Position numbers and translations under genes: made by a program. A model generated the notes under the pieces. It searched no databases. It was not told where the DNA came from and was given only the letters and a program-made list of their open reading frames with translations. A DNA stretch of 64,000 nt from Paludibaculum fermentans_A (GTDB lineage: Bacteria > Acidobacteriota > Terriglobia > Bryobacterales > Bryobacteraceae), in contig NZ_JBPJAQ010000003.1 of the NCBI RefSeq assembly GCF_051172195.1, forward strand, positions 620,001-684,000, in the 5' to 3' direction. Positions within the stretch are counted from its first letter, which is position 1; each line of letters opens with the position of its first letter. Positions 17,357 to 26,130 of the stretch are shown here, in pieces.

Positions 17357-18325
17357 TTACAGTCCGAGGGCTTTCCGGAGGGTGCTCGCTGCAAGCTCGA
17401 TGGCGCTGCGCGTCGCGGGCGTCGTAGCCAGGCCGTTCAGCATCATGAAGTCGTGCACCGTGGCCAGGTAGCGGACCGCGACCACCTCCACGCCCGCTTC
17501 GCTGAGCTTCATGGCGTACTCCTCCCCTTCGTCGCGCAGGACGTCGTTCTCATCGACGATCACCAGAGCCGGGGGCAGGCCGGCCAACTCCGCCTTCGTC
17601 GCCTTGGCCGGTGAAGCCGTGATCTTCTTCCGGTCCTGTTGGTTGGGGGCGAAGTTGTCCCAGAACCACTGCATGGCCGGCCGTGTCAGCCACGGTCCCT
17701 CGGCGAAGGTCAGGTAGGACTCGCGCGAGAAGTCGGAATCCGTCACGGGGTAGCACAGCACCTGATGGGTGATGCTGGGCGCGCCGCGCTCCTTCGCGAG
17801 CAGGGTAACGGCCGCGGTGAGCTGGCCGCCGACGCTGTCGCCCATCACCGCCAGACGGGTCGAGTCGATGTTGAAGTCGGGCCCATGCTCGGCGATGTAG
17901 CGGGCCGCCGCATAGCACTCCTCGACGGGCACCGGATACTGCGCCTCCGGCGAGGGCATGTAGCTGACGAAAACGAAGGCCGCCGGAGTCAGGTTCACCA
18001 TGTCCCGCAGCAGGCGGTCATGCGTGTTCCTGCTGCCCAGAACCCAGCCGCCGCCGTGGAAGTACATCACCACCGGCAGCGGACCCTTCGCGCCAACCGG
18101 CCGGTAGATGCGGACCGCCACCTGGCCGGAAGGGCCAGTCGGCAGGATGAGGTCTTCGACGTCCGCGTCAAGTTTGGTAACCGGAATGGCCTGCGCATCT
18201 TCCAACACCTGGCGAGCATCTTCCTTGGTGAGGGTATACAGCGGCGGGCCGCCTTGGGCCGCAACGGCGTCGATAAACTGCTGAGTGCCTGGTTCGAGTG
18301 CGCGCTTCATCTTGGTTCCTGGCAT
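17357..18325 (-). CDS. Alpha/beta hydrolase, HSL/Aes-type esterase
   Basis: 322 residues from ATG 18325, with AGGAGC about 9 bases upstream. Motifs in order: oxyanion HGGGW at 90-94, nucleophile elbow GDSVGG with Ser164, acid Asp261 in DENDVLRDEG and His291 in VHDFM. This is the complete catalytic machinery of hormone-sensitive-lipase-type carboxylesterases. No signal peptide, so it is cytoplasmic. First gene of an operon with the short-chain dehydrogenase downstream. It is divergent from the Fur-like regulator at 18526; the shared 200-base region contains that regulator's promoter. Confidence 0.88.
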   Translation of the reverse strand: MPGTKMKRALEPGTQQFIDAVAAQGGPPLYTLTKEDARQVLEDAQAIPVTKLDADVEDLILPTGPSGQVAVRIYRPVGAKGPLPVVMYFHGGGWVLGSRNTHDRLLRDMVNLTPAAFVFVSYMPSPEAQYPVPVEECYAAARYIAEHGPDFNIDSTRLAVMGDSVGGQLTAAVTLLAKERGAPSITHQVLCYPVTDSDFSRESYLTFAEGPWLTRPAMQWFWDNFAPNQQDRKKITASPAKATKAELAGLPPALVIVDENDVLRDEGEEYAMKLSEAGVEVVAVRYLATVHDFMMLNGLATTPATRSAIELAASTLRKALGL

Positions 18326-18483
18326 TACGGATTCAGCTCCTATGGGTTTCGAGTCCGCCAAGGTGGCGGGGTTGGTACACAGCAATTGTGGTCGGGTAGG
18401 GCATCGGCGGGCTACCCCAATCCCTCACTGGCGGCAGATCACCCGATCTGGTGAGAAACTTCCTGACCATGCCACTCAGACGG

Positions 18484-18525
18484 TTGACATTTGGATAATG
18501 ATTCTCGTTTAATAGTTATTATCAA
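18484..18525 (+). promoter_or_regulatory. Promoter with Fur/PerR-like operator, nearly leaderless
   Basis: TTGACA at 18484-18489 and TTTAAT at 18508-18513 (18-base spacer) fit a sigma-70 promoter. An imperfect inverted repeat GATAATGAT (18494-18502) ... TTATTATC (18516-18523) overlaps the spacer and -10. GATAATGAT equals the left half of the classical Fur box. The expected start of transcription falls only about 5 bases before the ATG at 18526, and no Shine-Dalgarno fits between, so the mRNA should be leaderless or nearly so. Confidence 0.65.
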
Positions 18526-18975
18526 ATGCAGTCCGGTCAGGAACACACACTCAGCGAGTTTCGGCAGCAATGCCGGGCCGCGGGTCTGTCGTTGACGCAC
18601 CAGAGGGAAGTGATCTTCCTGGCGGTGACAGCCTCGAAGGGGCATCCTTCGCCGGAATCGATCTACGACGAGGTGCGCCGGCAGATCCCTTCGATCTCGC
18701 TGGCGACGGTCTATAAGAACATCCGCACCTTCCTCGAAGCAGGCTTGCTGCGCGAGGTAAGCCCGCATCACGGGTCGCTGCGGCTGGAAGCGAATCTCAT
18801 CGATCACCATCATTTGGTCTGCACGCGCTGCAAGGCAATCGTGGACCTGGCGGAGACCGACATCGAACCGGTGCATTTGAAACGGGAACTGCCGTCGGGC
18901 TTCCGGGTGCTGCGCTACAGCGTGGAGTTCCAGGGGTTGTGTCCCGATTGCGTTTCCGACATCAAAACGCCTTAA
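18526..18975 (+). CDS. Fur-family metalloregulator, PerR-like
   Basis: A 149-residue DNA-binding repressor. The winged helix includes LTHQREVIF and the recognition helix SLATVYKNI at 58-66. HHHLVCTRC supplies metal ligands, and two CxxC pairs (Cys99/Cys102 and Cys139/Cys142) form the structural zinc site typical of PerR and Zn-containing Fur proteins. The ahpC and ahpD genes follow on the same strand, at gaps of 24 and 71 bases, so a peroxide-sensing PerR role is more likely than iron control. A Fur-like box overlaps its own promoter, suggesting autorepression of the whole operon. Confidence 0.88.
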   Translation: MQSGQEHTLSEFRQQCRAAGLSLTHQREVIFLAVTASKGHPSPESIYDEVRRQIPSISLATVYKNIRTFLEAGLLREVSPHHGSLRLEANLIDHHHLVCTRCKAIVDLAETDIEPVHLKRELPSGFRVLRYSVEFQGLCPDCVSDIKTP

Positions 18976-18999
18976 TATCTCAAAAGGAGACCATAGCTC

Positions 19000-19536
19000 A
19001 TGCTTGGAGTTGGACAGAAGTTCCCCGAATATAAAGTGACCGCCACGGTCAGCAACGACATCAAGACCGCCTTCCAGGAGATCGGCAGCGATTCTCATCC
19101 TGGCAAGTGGAAGGTCCTCTTCTTCTGGCCGAAGGATTTCACCTTCGTTTGCCCGACGGAGATTGTGGCCTTTGGCAAGCTGAACAAGGACTTCGCCGAT
19201 CGTGACGCCGTCCTGATGGGCGCGAGCATCGACAGCGAGTTCGTGCACCTGGCCTGGCGCCAGAACCATGCTGATCTCAAGGATCTGCCCATCCCGATGC
19301 TGGCCGATGTGAAGCGCGAACTCAGCTCCGCGCTCGGCATCATCGACCCCGGCGCCGGTGTCAGCCAGCGCGCGGTTTACATCGTCGATCCGGAGAACGT
19401 GATCCGCTTCGTGATGGTGACCGACCTGTCCGTGGGCCGCAACAGCAGTGAAGTCCTGCGTGTCCTGGATGCGCTGCAGACCGACGAGCTGTGCCCCTGC
19501 AACTGGAACAAGGGCCAGGAAACGATTCACGTCTAA
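19000..19536 (+). CDS. ahpC: Alkyl hydroperoxide reductase C (peroxiredoxin)
   Basis: A 178-residue 2-Cys peroxiredoxin with an AAAAGGAGA ribosome site. Peroxidatic Cys51 lies in FTFVCPTEI. The C-terminus has DELCPCNW with Cys165 and Cys167; this paired arrangement is the mycobacterial AhpC type, which is re-reduced by AhpD rather than by AhpF. The next gene is indeed ahpD-like, so the context agrees. It reduces H2O2, organic peroxides and possibly peroxynitrite in the cytoplasm. Second gene of the regulator-ahpC-ahpD operon. Confidence 0.92.
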   Translation: MLGVGQKFPEYKVTATVSNDIKTAFQEIGSDSHPGKWKVLFFWPKDFTFVCPTEIVAFGKLNKDFADRDAVLMGASIDSEFVHLAWRQNHADLKDLPIPMLADVKRELSSALGIIDPGAGVSQRAVYIVDPENVIRFVMVTDLSVGRNSSEVLRVLDALQTDELCPCNWNKGQETIHV

Positions 19537-19607
19537 GCAGAAGCTATCCGCTGCCAGCTTTCAGCCTCCGGGCTGATCGCTGGCGGCTGCCCGCTGAAAA
19601 CTCCCCT

Positions 19608-20132
19608 ATGACAATCACCGAAATTCTCGACGCCTTCCCGGATTATGCCCGGGATATCAAGTTGAATGTGCAGAGCGTGCTGGCCCAGTCGGAGCTGACG
19701 GAACAGCAGACCTGGACCACCGCCGTGGCTTGCGCGCTGGCCAGCCGCAACGAGACGCTGAGCAAGGCCATACTGGCCGAAGCAGCGGCGAAGCTCTCGC
19801 CCGCCCAATTGAACTCCGCCAAGGCGGCCTTCGCGATCATGCAGATGAACAACATCTTCTATCGCTTCCGCCACATGGTAGGCAAGGACGATTACGCCAA
19901 CATCCCGGCGCGGCTGCGGATGCAGTCGATCCGGACGCATGGCGGCGATCCGGTGGACTTTGAGCTCGCTTGCCTGGCCGTGTCGACCATCAACGGCTGC
20001 GAAGCCTGTGTACGGTCGCACGAAGCAGTGGTCCGGGAAAAGGGCATTGCGGCCGAAGCTGTCGTGGCCAGCGTGCGGATCGCCTCCACGCTGCATGCCG
20101 CGGCGTCCGTCATCGAAGCGCCCGCTTCCTAG
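19608..20132 (+). CDS. ahpD: AhpD-like alkylhydroperoxidase
   Basis: 174 residues from ATG 19608; the in-frame start upstream at 19491 would overlap ahpC and is not used. The active motif CEACVRSHE puts Cys131, Cys134 and His138 in the AhpD (carboxymuconolactone decarboxylase) arrangement, and FRHMVGKDDY resembles the AhpD interior helix. In mycobacteria AhpD passes electrons from lipoyl proteins to AhpC. The ribosome site is weak, so translation may partly depend on coupling to ahpC. Third gene of the peroxide operon. Confidence 0.88.
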   Translation: MTITEILDAFPDYARDIKLNVQSVLAQSELTEQQTWTTAVACALASRNETLSKAILAEAAAKLSPAQLNSAKAAFAIMQMNNIFYRFRHMVGKDDYANIPARLRMQSIRTHGGDPVDFELACLAVSTINGCEACVRSHEAVVREKGIAAEAVVASVRIASTLHAAASVIEAPAS

Positions 20133-20171
20133 GTGTGTGACCGCTCCGCCAGTGTGATATGCCTTTAGGCT

Positions 20172-21797
20172 ATGCGGTACGCGGGTGGTCTGCTGTTGCT
20201 GGCTTTGCCGGGCTTGGTATTTGGTGAGGATGCGGGCAAAGACCTGTCTGAGTTGAGGCGCCAGGCGCGCGGCAACGCCGTCCACTACGACGCGGACCTG
20301 GCCGCCGCCCAGCGCCTGCTGCACGCCTGGCTCAAAAACGCCGACTCGAAGACGCTGCTGCTGCCCGATCGCATCAACCGGCCCGAGCGGGTGTACACTC
20401 CGCACAACTCGGGCGCCGATCTATATCCTTATCTCATCCTGACTGCGCGGCTGACCGATCCCGCCCTCTACAAGGGCCGGATGATGGAGATGCTGCGCAA
20501 TGAGGTCCGCTTCACGAACGCCAGGGCGGGCGTGCCAGGCAACCTGGATCTGAATACCGGGAAGTTGGGCGCTCCCAGCCTGTTCGGGGCCGGGGAGTAT
20601 GCGAAGGACGGGCTGATCACGGTAACGGAGTATCTGGGGCGAACGCCTTGGACCGACCGCATGATCGACCTGGTGGCCGACGCGATGGCGCAGGCGGCCG
20701 TGGCTTCGGATTTTGGGCTGCTGCCGGCCTCCGACAGTGAACTGAACGGCGACTATCTGCAGGTGATGCCGCGCCTCTATCTAATGACCGGCGATGCCCG
20801 GTTTCTGGAGTGGGGGCGGCGCATCGCCGATGCCTATATCCACGAGGTGCTCCCAGGCAACCACGGTTTGCCGAGCATGGACTGGAACTTCCAGAAGCAC
20901 AGCGGCGACAGCAAGCTGAAGCTGCGGGACCACGGCAACGAGATGATCGTGGGCCTGCTGCTGCAGTTCGCGCTGGAGACGCAGTTGGGCTCGCCCCGCG
21001 CTGGGCGCTACCAGCCGGTGCTGGCCCGGATGCTGGATCGCGTGCTGGCTTCGGCGAACGAAGACGGCCTGCTGTACAACGCCATCGACACGCAGACGCT
21101 GGAGCCGACTGACCGCAAGCTGAGCGACAACTGGGGCTATGTGTACGGCGCGGTGTACGACTACTACCAGATCACCGGTGAAGTGAAGTACCGCGAGGCC
21201 GTGCGGCGCGTACTGTCGAACCTGGGCAAGTACCGCAACTGGTGCTGGGAGCCGTCGGGCGTGGCGAAGGACGCGAAGCTGGGCTCGTTTGACGGGTATG
21301 CGGACAGCATCGAAAGCGCCATCTACCTGGTGAATCGCGAGCCGGTGCCGGCGGCGCTGGAGTGGATCGATTCGGAGATCAAGGTGATGCTGGCGATGCA
21401 GCGGCCGGACGGGCATGTGGAGGATTGGTATGGGGAGGGGAACTTCAACCGTACGGCCCTGCTTCATGCGCTGATGAAGTCGAAGGGTGTCCGGGCGTCG
21501 CAGTGGACAGCGGGCCTGCTGGTGGGCGCGGCGGAAAGCGACGGGGTCCTGTGCCTGTACCTGAGCAAGCCGGCACGGGTGGAGTTCGACTTCGCGCGGC
21601 ACCGGCGAGTCCTCAATTTCCAGAAGAACTATGTCCGGCTGAACGAGTTCCCGGAGTGGTTCACAGTGGACGAGAACCGGCTGTATACACTGGTTCCTGC
21701 GGGCGGCGGCGCGCAGTTGGTCCGTCTGGGCTCCGAAATGATCGCGGGCATCGAGCTGAGCGCCGGCGACTGGACGATCCGCGGGTATTCTGAATAA
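20172..21797 (+). CDS. Exported protein with six-hairpin glycosidase-like fold
   Basis: 541 residues starting with a signal peptide (MRYAGGLLLLALPGLVFG). Helical, Trp/Tyr-rich repeats such as DLYPYLILTARLTDPALYKGR, PRLYLMTGDARFLEWGRR, GAVYDYYQITGEVKYREAVRR and DGHVEDWYGEGNFNRTALLHA have the spacing of (alpha/alpha)6 barrels found in glycoside hydrolases and lyases. No specific GH family or catalytic acid could be assigned. It lies in a run with an RraA-family protein 14 bases downstream, so the two may be co-transcribed in sugar-acid catabolism; this is inference. Confidence 0.7.
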   Translation: MRYAGGLLLLALPGLVFGEDAGKDLSELRRQARGNAVHYDADLAAAQRLLHAWLKNADSKTLLLPDRINRPERVYTPHNSGADLYPYLILTARLTDPALYKGRMMEMLRNEVRFTNARAGVPGNLDLNTGKLGAPSLFGAGEYAKDGLITVTEYLGRTPWTDRMIDLVADAMAQAAVASDFGLLPASDSELNGDYLQVMPRLYLMTGDARFLEWGRRIADAYIHEVLPGNHGLPSMDWNFQKHSGDSKLKLRDHGNEMIVGLLLQFALETQLGSPRAGRYQPVLARMLDRVLASANEDGLLYNAIDTQTLEPTDRKLSDNWGYVYGAVYDYYQITGEVKYREAVRRVLSNLGKYRNWCWEPSGVAKDAKLGSFDGYADSIESAIYLVNREPVPAALEWIDSEIKVMLAMQRPDGHVEDWYGEGNFNRTALLHALMKSKGVRASQWTAGLLVGAAESDGVLCLYLSKPARVEFDFARHRRVLNFQKNYVRLNEFPEWFTVDENRLYTLVPAGGGAQLVRLGSEMIAGIELSAGDWTIRGYSE

Positions 21798-21811
21798 GAG
21801 GAAAGAGGCAC

Positions 21812-22480
21812 ATGCAGGATTGGATTGAGTATCTGAAGACCGTGGATACGCCCACGCTCTCGAATGCGATTGAGGTTCTGGACGTACGGCCGCGGGCGCA
21901 GGGATTCACGCCGCTGCAGATGCGCTGCCTGTTTCCGGAGTTTGGCCGGATGGTGGGCTACGCCGTGACGGCGCAGGTGGAGACGGTGACGCAGACCGGC
22001 CCGGGCGGACCGGAGGGGCACATCGAGCTCTACCGCCAACTGGAACAGATGCCGAAACCGGCAGTGATCGTGCTGCAGGAGATCGGTGGGTTCCCCGACT
22101 ATGCCGCGCACTGCGGCGAGGTGATGGCGACCTTCTTCACAAAGCTGGGGGCCGTGGGGCTGGTATCGGACTCGGCGGTGCGCGACATTCCCGAAGTGCG
22201 GGCCATGCGGTTCCACTACTTCGCGCGAGGGGTGTGCGCGTCGCATGCCAATTTCCGGATCGTGCGCTGCGGTATGCCGGTGACGGTCTGCGGCATGCCG
22301 GTGACGCAAGGCGAACTGCTGCACGGCGATGAGAACGGCCTGATCACGGTGCCGTTTGTGGATCCGGCGCGGATCAAGGCGGCCGTGGATTCGGTGCGCG
22401 ATCGCGAACGCAAGATCATGGACTACGTGCGCGGTCCGAACTTCACGATCGACGGCTTTGAAGGCAAGATCTACGAATAG
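21812..22480 (+). CDS. RraA-family protein (aldolase/decarboxylase-like)
   Basis: A 222-residue protein with a good site (GAGGAAAGAGG) before the ATG. RraA-type features are LKTVDTPTLSNAIEVLDVRP, a Gly-rich loop with HCGEVMATFF and the metal-site strand GLVSDSAVRDI, plus GELLHGDENGLITVP. Family members include 4-hydroxy-4-methyl-2-oxoglutarate aldolases and the RNase E inhibitor RraA; the presence of an acidobacterial glycan gene upstream favours an aldolase/decarboxylase role. A short internal duplication makes CGMPVTV and CGMPVTQ adjacent. Its stop overlaps the convergent UroD gene by 10 bases. Confidence 0.85.
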   Translation: MQDWIEYLKTVDTPTLSNAIEVLDVRPRAQGFTPLQMRCLFPEFGRMVGYAVTAQVETVTQTGPGGPEGHIELYRQLEQMPKPAVIVLQEIGGFPDYAAHCGEVMATFFTKLGAVGLVSDSAVRDIPEVRAMRFHYFARGVCASHANFRIVRCGMPVTVCGMPVTQGELLHGDENGLITVPFVDPARIKAAVDSVRDRERKIMDYVRGPNFTIDGFEGKIYE

Positions 22481-23694
22481 GACGCCACGGCGTCATACAT
22501 GGCGATGATACTGGCCGGCGGCACGTTGCCCAGGATGTTGTGCACCTGCTGGAAGACGAAGCCGCCGTCCGGCTCCAGCGCCTGGCACTGCTGGTGGACA
22601 TGGGCGTGGATTTCCTCGGGCGTCCCCAACGGCAGCATGCGCTGAGTATCGCAGCCTCCGCCCCAGAAGACGAGGTCGCGGCCGAACTCGCGTTTGAGCG
22701 ACTCGGCTTCCATGCCGCGGGCGCTGATCTGCACGGGATTGATGGCGTCGAGCCCGGCCTCGATGAGGAGGGGTAGCAGAGGCTTCACGCCACCACAGCA
22801 GTGCAGCATCACCTTCACCGGTGCGAGTTGGCGGGCGCGTGCCCACATGAGCTGGTGACGGGGCTGGAAGAACTCCTTGTACATGCGGGGCGAGATCTGC
22901 GGGCCGTTCTGGGCGCCGAGGTCGTCGCCGAAGCTGACGATGTCGATGTGGGGCCCGACGGCGCCGAGGAAGCGCTCCAGGTTCCGCAGGTGGATTTCGA
23001 CTAGGGCGTCAAGGAAGCGGTGGACGCGGGCCGGGTCCTCGGCGAGCATCATGAGGAACTGGTCCATGCGGTAGTAGAACTGGCCCATCTCCAGCAGGTT
23101 GCCGCCGAACAGGCCGATGATGGCGCGCGGGGTGGAGGCGCGGAGACGGGCGGCGCCGGCGGCCAGTTCCGCGGGGGACTGGACGGAAGGGCCGGGCGGT
23201 GAGGCGATGCCGGTCCACATGTGTTCGGCATAGAGTTCCTCAATGCGGCTGAGGTCTTCGGGGCCATCAAGGAACGGCCACCAGGTCTGGTCGAAGTGTT
23301 CTGAGCCTTCGGGCATGCGGGCGATGATCCGGCCGGAAGGGGCGCGGATCACCCATTCAACGCCATGACGTTCGGGTAATGCCCAGGACGGCATTTTGCA
23401 GGGCTCGCCGCCGGGCAGGGTCCAGTCGGCCCACCAGCGCTCGTCTTCGCAGAAGCCGCGCCCGAGTTCGATGGTGTCGACATGGAAACGGTCGAGCACG
23501 TCGTCGTGAACGATGGCCAGTTGCTGGATGGGGTCATACACGTACGCGGGCCGGGGCGGCAGTCCAAGAGCAGCACGCAGGGCTGGATAGGCGCGGGCCG
23601 CAACGCCGGAGGAACGGTGGCCGGAGAAGTCGACGGGGATGCGATCCGGCGGGCGGTGCTGGAAGGCGGTCAGGACGCGTTCACGCGAGGTCAT
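22471..23694 (-). CDS. UroD-family corrinoid methyltransferase-like protein
   Basis: A 407-residue protein of the uroporphyrinogen decarboxylase superfamily, opening with TSRERVLTAFQHRPPDRIPVD. It carries His298-x-Cys300 (LHCCGG) and Cys348 in WGGGCDTQRMLPLGTPEEI, the HxC...C zinc-thiolate set of MtaA/CmuA-type methyltransferases rather than HemE, which lacks it. It therefore probably moves a methyl group between a corrinoid protein and a thiol. No corrinoid protein gene is adjacent. Divergent from the NmrA-type gene with about 80 bases between. Confidence 0.82.
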   Translation of the reverse strand: MTSRERVLTAFQHRPPDRIPVDFSGHRSSGVAARAYPALRAALGLPPRPAYVYDPIQQLAIVHDDVLDRFHVDTIELGRGFCEDERWWADWTLPGGEPCKMPSWALPERHGVEWVIRAPSGRIIARMPEGSEHFDQTWWPFLDGPEDLSRIEELYAEHMWTGIASPPGPSVQSPAELAAGAARLRASTPRAIIGLFGGNLLEMGQFYYRMDQFLMMLAEDPARVHRFLDALVEIHLRNLERFLGAVGPHIDIVSFGDDLGAQNGPQISPRMYKEFFQPRHQLMWARARQLAPVKVMLHCCGGVKPLLPLLIEAGLDAINPVQISARGMEAESLKREFGRDLVFWGGGCDTQRMLPLGTPEEIHAHVHQQCQALEPDGGFVFQQVHNILGNVPPASIIAMYDAVASYS

Positions 23695-23773
23695 CGGATT
23701 CTACTATACAGGTCTGAAAACCCGTTGATGGCGGCGGGTTGCGGTGCAGCGGCATGAACTCTATGCTGGCGGT

Positions 23774-24628
23774 GTGAAGACACTAATTATCGGCGGTACT
23801 GGGACGGTCGGCAGCCTGGTGGTAAAGGAGTTGTTGCAGCGCGGCGCCGGCGTCCGGGTGATGACGCGTTCAGCGGAGAAGGCCGCATCGCTGCCCGAGG
23901 GTGTGGAGGTTGTTGTAGGCGACATGGCCGCTCCGGAGACACTGCCCGCGGCAATGGCCGGCGCAGAAGCGCTTTTCCTGGTGACCCCCGTGGCGCCAGA
24001 TGAGATCAACCAGGGGTTGGCCGCAGTCGAGGCCGCGAGGCTGGCCGGCATCCGGTATCTCGTGTACCTGAGCATCCACAAACTGGAGACAGGTGCCCAT
24101 ATTCCCCATTTCGCCACCAAGTTCCCCATCGAATATGCGGTGAAGAATTCCGGTATCGAATGGACCCTGATCCGGCCCAACAACTTCTTTCAGAACGACT
24201 ACTGGTTCAAGGATGTGATCACCCAATACGGAGTGTATCCGCAGCCCTTGAGTGAACTGGGTGTGAGCCGTGTGGATGTCCGGGATATCGCGGAGGCGGT
24301 GGCCTTCAGCCTGACGACGCCTGGTCATGCGGGGCAGACCTACGCACTGGTGGGTGCTGATGCGATGACGGGCGAACGGACAGCGGAGATCTATTCAGAA
24401 GTGCTGGGACGCCCTATTCAATATACCGGCGGCGACCTGGAGGCGTGGGCAGCGGCCGCGGCACGCACGATGCCGCCCTGGCTGGTGCTGGACCTGAAGA
24501 TGATGTACGACCATTTCCTGCGGCACGGGCTGCGCGCGACGCAGGCGGAGGTGTCGACGCTGGCCGGGTTGCTGGGACGGGCGCCGCGGTCCTTTGAGGA
24601 CTTTGCCCGCGAAATGTTCGCCGCCTAA
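23774..24628 (+). CDS. NmrA-like NAD(P)H-binding protein
   Basis: 284 residues from the GTG at 23774, chosen because VKTLIIGGTGTVG begins there and the Rossmann motif GGTGTVG falls at residues 6-12 as expected; a GTG at 23744 would add 10 residues. The body has LVYLSIHKLETG, FATKFPIEYAVKNSGIEWTLIRPNNFFQN and the conserved VDVRDIAEAVAF segment of NmrA/HSCARG and quinone-reductase-like atypical SDRs. It lacks the classic YxxxK catalytic pair in the usual place. Likely an NAD(P)-dependent oxidoreductase or redox sensor. Single gene. Confidence 0.82.
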   Translation: MKTLIIGGTGTVGSLVVKELLQRGAGVRVMTRSAEKAASLPEGVEVVVGDMAAPETLPAAMAGAEALFLVTPVAPDEINQGLAAVEAARLAGIRYLVYLSIHKLETGAHIPHFATKFPIEYAVKNSGIEWTLIRPNNFFQNDYWFKDVITQYGVYPQPLSELGVSRVDVRDIAEAVAFSLTTPGHAGQTYALVGADAMTGERTAEIYSEVLGRPIQYTGGDLEAWAAAAARTMPPWLVLDLKMMYDHFLRHGLRATQAEVSTLAGLLGRAPRSFEDFAREMFAA

Positions 24629-24822
24629 CGGGGTGTGCTCGAAACGGACAGGTGGGGCCTGTCTTTCGTCAAATCGGAGTTTCAGGTCTTACAAATCCGA
24701 AACAACCCCAGTACAATTGTGGGGATCGTTCCGGCGCTCCCCTGCTGCCTGCCGAAGGGTGGCGCGCTGGTTTGGACCAAGACGTCCCGGTCGAAGTTCC
24801 GACACGGAAGCGAGGGCCGCCT

Positions 24823-26130
24823 GTGCGCCGATACTCCACAACACTGGCTTTGCTGGCCACCGTTTTGCCGCTGGCCGGGCAGAAGTCCGAACGGCACCTC
24901 GAGTATGGGTTTGAACAGCGGGTCAGGAACGAGAACTGGAACAACATCTTCGACTTCAACGACGCCAGCGATGATGAGCGGGGGCAGGTGCGCTACCGGA
25001 CGCGGCTGTGGTTGAAGGCTCCGGTGACGTCGAATATCGAGATCAGCCTGGGGCTGGCGCAGGAGACAAACCAGATCTTCCAGTTGCACGCGGCGACGCA
25101 CATGGACGAAGGGATCTTCGAGACTGCTTATGTCGACGTGAAGAAGCTCTTCGTCAAGGGGCTGACCTTGCGCTTCGGCCGGCAGAATCTGATGAAGGGC
25201 GAGGGGTTGCTGATTCTGGAAGGGAATCCGTGGGACGGGTCGCGGTCGATCTATCACAATGCGGCTGTGCTGGGTTACGAGCACGGCAAGGCGAAGATCG
25301 AGTTGATTGGGATCTTCGATCCACGGACGGACAGGTTCCTGCCCAGATTCAACGACAAGACCCGTCAGTTGGTGGAGTGGAATGAATCGGCGCTGGGAGC
25401 GTACTACACGGACACGCGCTGGAAGAAGACCTCGGTGGAGGCGTACTACTTCTATAAACGGGAATTTGGTGATCCGCGACCGGCGTCGAACCTGCAGTTT
25501 CAGGCCGACCGGTATGTGTACACGGCCGGCGGACGTACGGTTCGGAAGCTGCCGAATTCCTTCAGCCTGACGGGCGAGTTTGCGTGGCAATGGGGGCATC
25601 AGCGTCCGAACAGGGACATCCGCGCCTGGGGCGGATATGGCTACCTGAAGCGGACATTTGGCGCGAAGCAGCGCCACTCAGCGAGTTTTGGATATTGGGG
25701 CATGTCGGGCAGCGATCCGGCGAACCCCGGCACGATTGGCAACTGGGATCCGCTGTTCTCCCGCTGGCCGAAGTGGAGTGAGGGCTACATCTACACGCAA
25801 TTCAAAGAGAACGGCGTGGCGTATTGGACGAATACAGGGATGTGGCAGGGCGAGGGTGTCTACGTCCCCTGGAAGCCGTTGAGCCTGCGAGGAACGTTCT
25901 ACGAAATGCGGGCCTACCATCCGTATCCGGGCAGCAAGGCGCTGTACTCGAACGGCACGGGCCGAGGGGAGGAGTACCAGTTGCGGGCGGACCTGACGGT
26001 GAACAAGAACTGGCGCGGGCATGTCCTCTATGAAGGCCATGTGCCGGGCTCTTTCTATGCGGGCAAGGATCCGGGCTACTTCTTCCGAATGGAAGTGTCT
26101 TACCTGTTTACGGGCCAGGTGCCGTTCTAG
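24823..26130 (+). CDS. Outer-membrane beta-barrel, alginate-export (AlgE-like) domain
   Basis: 435 residues from the GTG at 24823; the in-frame upstream start at 24652 would place about 57 odd residues before a signal peptide. The signal peptide is RRYSTTLALLATVLPLAGQ. The rest is a series of amphipathic aromatic-ended strands (YRTRLWLKAPVTSNIEISLG, TLRFGRQNLMKGEGLLILEG and so on) and ends in a beta-strand with terminal Phe, as in outer-membrane porins. FGRQNL followed by GNPWDGSRS is typical of the alginate_exp family. A role in solute passage across the outer membrane is inferred. Its stop overlaps the convergent aminotransferase gene. Confidence 0.82.
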   Translation: MRRYSTTLALLATVLPLAGQKSERHLEYGFEQRVRNENWNNIFDFNDASDDERGQVRYRTRLWLKAPVTSNIEISLGLAQETNQIFQLHAATHMDEGIFETAYVDVKKLFVKGLTLRFGRQNLMKGEGLLILEGNPWDGSRSIYHNAAVLGYEHGKAKIELIGIFDPRTDRFLPRFNDKTRQLVEWNESALGAYYTDTRWKKTSVEAYYFYKREFGDPRPASNLQFQADRYVYTAGGRTVRKLPNSFSLTGEFAWQWGHQRPNRDIRAWGGYGYLKRTFGAKQRHSASFGYWGMSGSDPANPGTIGNWDPLFSRWPKWSEGYIYTQFKENGVAYWTNTGMWQGEGVYVPWKPLSLRGTFYEMRAYHPYPGSKALYSNGTGRGEEYQLRADLTVNKNWRGHVLYEGHVPGSFYAGKDPGYFFRMEVSYLFTGQVPF

